From positions 1 to 48,071 of the forward strand of contig CAIPOF010000019.1 in the NCBI GenBank assembly GCA_903866605.1: a DNA stretch of 48,071 bases, read 5' to 3'. The notes under the pieces are model-generated. The model did no database searches and was not told where the DNA came from. It was given only the letters and a program-made list of their open reading frames with translations. The stretch's first letter is position 1. Every line of letters begins with the position of its first letter. Positions 47,285 through 48,071 of this stretch are shown piece by piece. Both the position numbers and the translations under genes were made by a program. The DNA comes from an uncultured bacterium. GTDB lineage: Bacteria > Patescibacteriota > Saccharimonadia > Saccharimonadales > Saccharimonadaceae.

Positions 47285-48071
47285 CTACAGCCCCCAAATT
47301 GCATCTAAAATCTTAATTCTGACGGACTGGAACGCTGGAACAAACGATGAAAACAGCGTGACAGCAGATAAGATTGTTGCATTCTGAATCATTGCGCCTT
47401 GGTTGACAAATAGAGTTACATAACCGTACGGGAACTTAAAGGGATGCTGAACTACAATTGGGGCTAGGACATATAGAAACACGAGTGCGCCAATACTGAT
47501 ACCGATCATTGCAAAAAATGCCGATTTTAATAGATAGTTGCCGATAATTGCCTTTGACTGTATACCTATCGCGCGCTCTATACCGATCTGTTTCCTTTTA
47601 TTGATCAAATCAACATATGTGACTATAAAGACGGTTATCGCGGCTACTATTAGCGAGATTATTTTTAGTATTTGATTTATTAGATCGAATGTTTTTAATT
47701 GATCTCTCACAGGTCCTGCTAGATCATCTGATGTTTGATATTTTATTCCGGGTTGTTCCGACACTAAGTTATCACCTAGACTTGTATTACTCTCAGTGTT
47801 TTTAGATTTTACATAGACCGAAGTCGAGTGATTTTTCGTTATTGGTAGCAATAAATTGGCATCCTTTTGAGATATATAGGCCTTTTGGTCAGATTGAAGG
47901 AAGTTATTATTGAAAATTCCTTTCACTTTAAAGTCATGTGTTTTGCCATTTATCAAACTGACTGTTACCGTGTCACCAGCGTGTACGTTTTTCAATGAAA
48001 TAGCGTATCCTTGCATATTTGTCTGTCCTGCCCCTGCAATTTCCACCCCCAATACTGTCGAATCCGTATCA
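47285..48071 (-). CDS. FtsX-like permease, partial (runs off the window)
   Basis: Reading frame stays open to the window end; FtsX-like C-terminus NKRKQIGIERAIGIQSKAIIGNYLLKSAFFAMIGISIGALVF. Confidence 0.8.
   Translation of the reverse strand, partial: DTDSTVLGVEIAGAGQTNMQGYAISLKNVHAGDTVTVSLINGKTHDFKVKGIFNNNFLQSDQKAYISQKDANLLLPITKNHSTSVYVKSKNTESNTSLGDNLVSEQPGIKYQTSDDLAGPVRDQLKTFDLINQILKIISLIVAAITVFIVTYVDLINKRKQIGIERAIGIQSKAIIGNYLLKSAFFAMIGISIGALVFLYVLAPIVVQHPFKFPYGYVTLFVNQGAMIQNATILSAVTLFSSFVPAFQSVRIKILDAIWGL

Noticed and set aside
47094-47297. 67-aa minus-strand ORF between prepilin and permease
   Set aside because: No motif, no convincing RBS; spacer-like composition.
46050-48071. Possible DGR template repeat or reverse transcriptase close to the putative variable region
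   Set aside because: No ORF with RT motifs and no second copy of the variable-region sequence recognised on either strand of this window.

Overview
AT-rich 48 kb window with standard-code genes. Gene content and order fit a CPR/Patescibacteria genome, most likely Candidatus Saccharibacteria (inferred; no phylogeny was run). It holds one tRNA-Gln(CUG). Housekeeping loci include secE-nusG-rplK-rplA, then a tmk/dcd/folA/thyA nucleotide cassette, then rplJ-rplL; also dnaX, dnaB, recR-ybaB, an NrnA-like DHH gene, cysS and purA. Transport genes include a heterodimeric ABC exporter, a MacB-like ABC module next to a two-component system, a P-type ATPase, and CaCA, Nramp-like and VIT-like transporters. 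There is also a GGDEF protein and two type IV prepilin-like proteins with unusual C-terminal domains. Main hunt results: (1) the prepilin-like gene at 46047-47093 ends in a C-type-lectin-like (FISUMP-type) domain whose last ~190 nt look like a diversity-generating-retroelement variable region; no RT or template repeat was seen in the window. (2) A dispersed period-7 (heptamer, GATTWTN) inverted-repeat family sits in frame inside cysS, in the leader peptide of the same prepilin, and between rplJ and rplL; a second heptamer family of the same architecture lies upstream of rplK. (3) The rplJL leader shows a three-segment terminator/antiterminator candidate. (4) Two GC-rich single-gene islands have their own consensus promoters and hairpin terminators, one encoding a possible macro-domain protein. 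(5) A TrxB-like flavoprotein lacks the CxxC, and DnaX lacks its zinc-module cysteines. All names come from motif reading; no database search was done.
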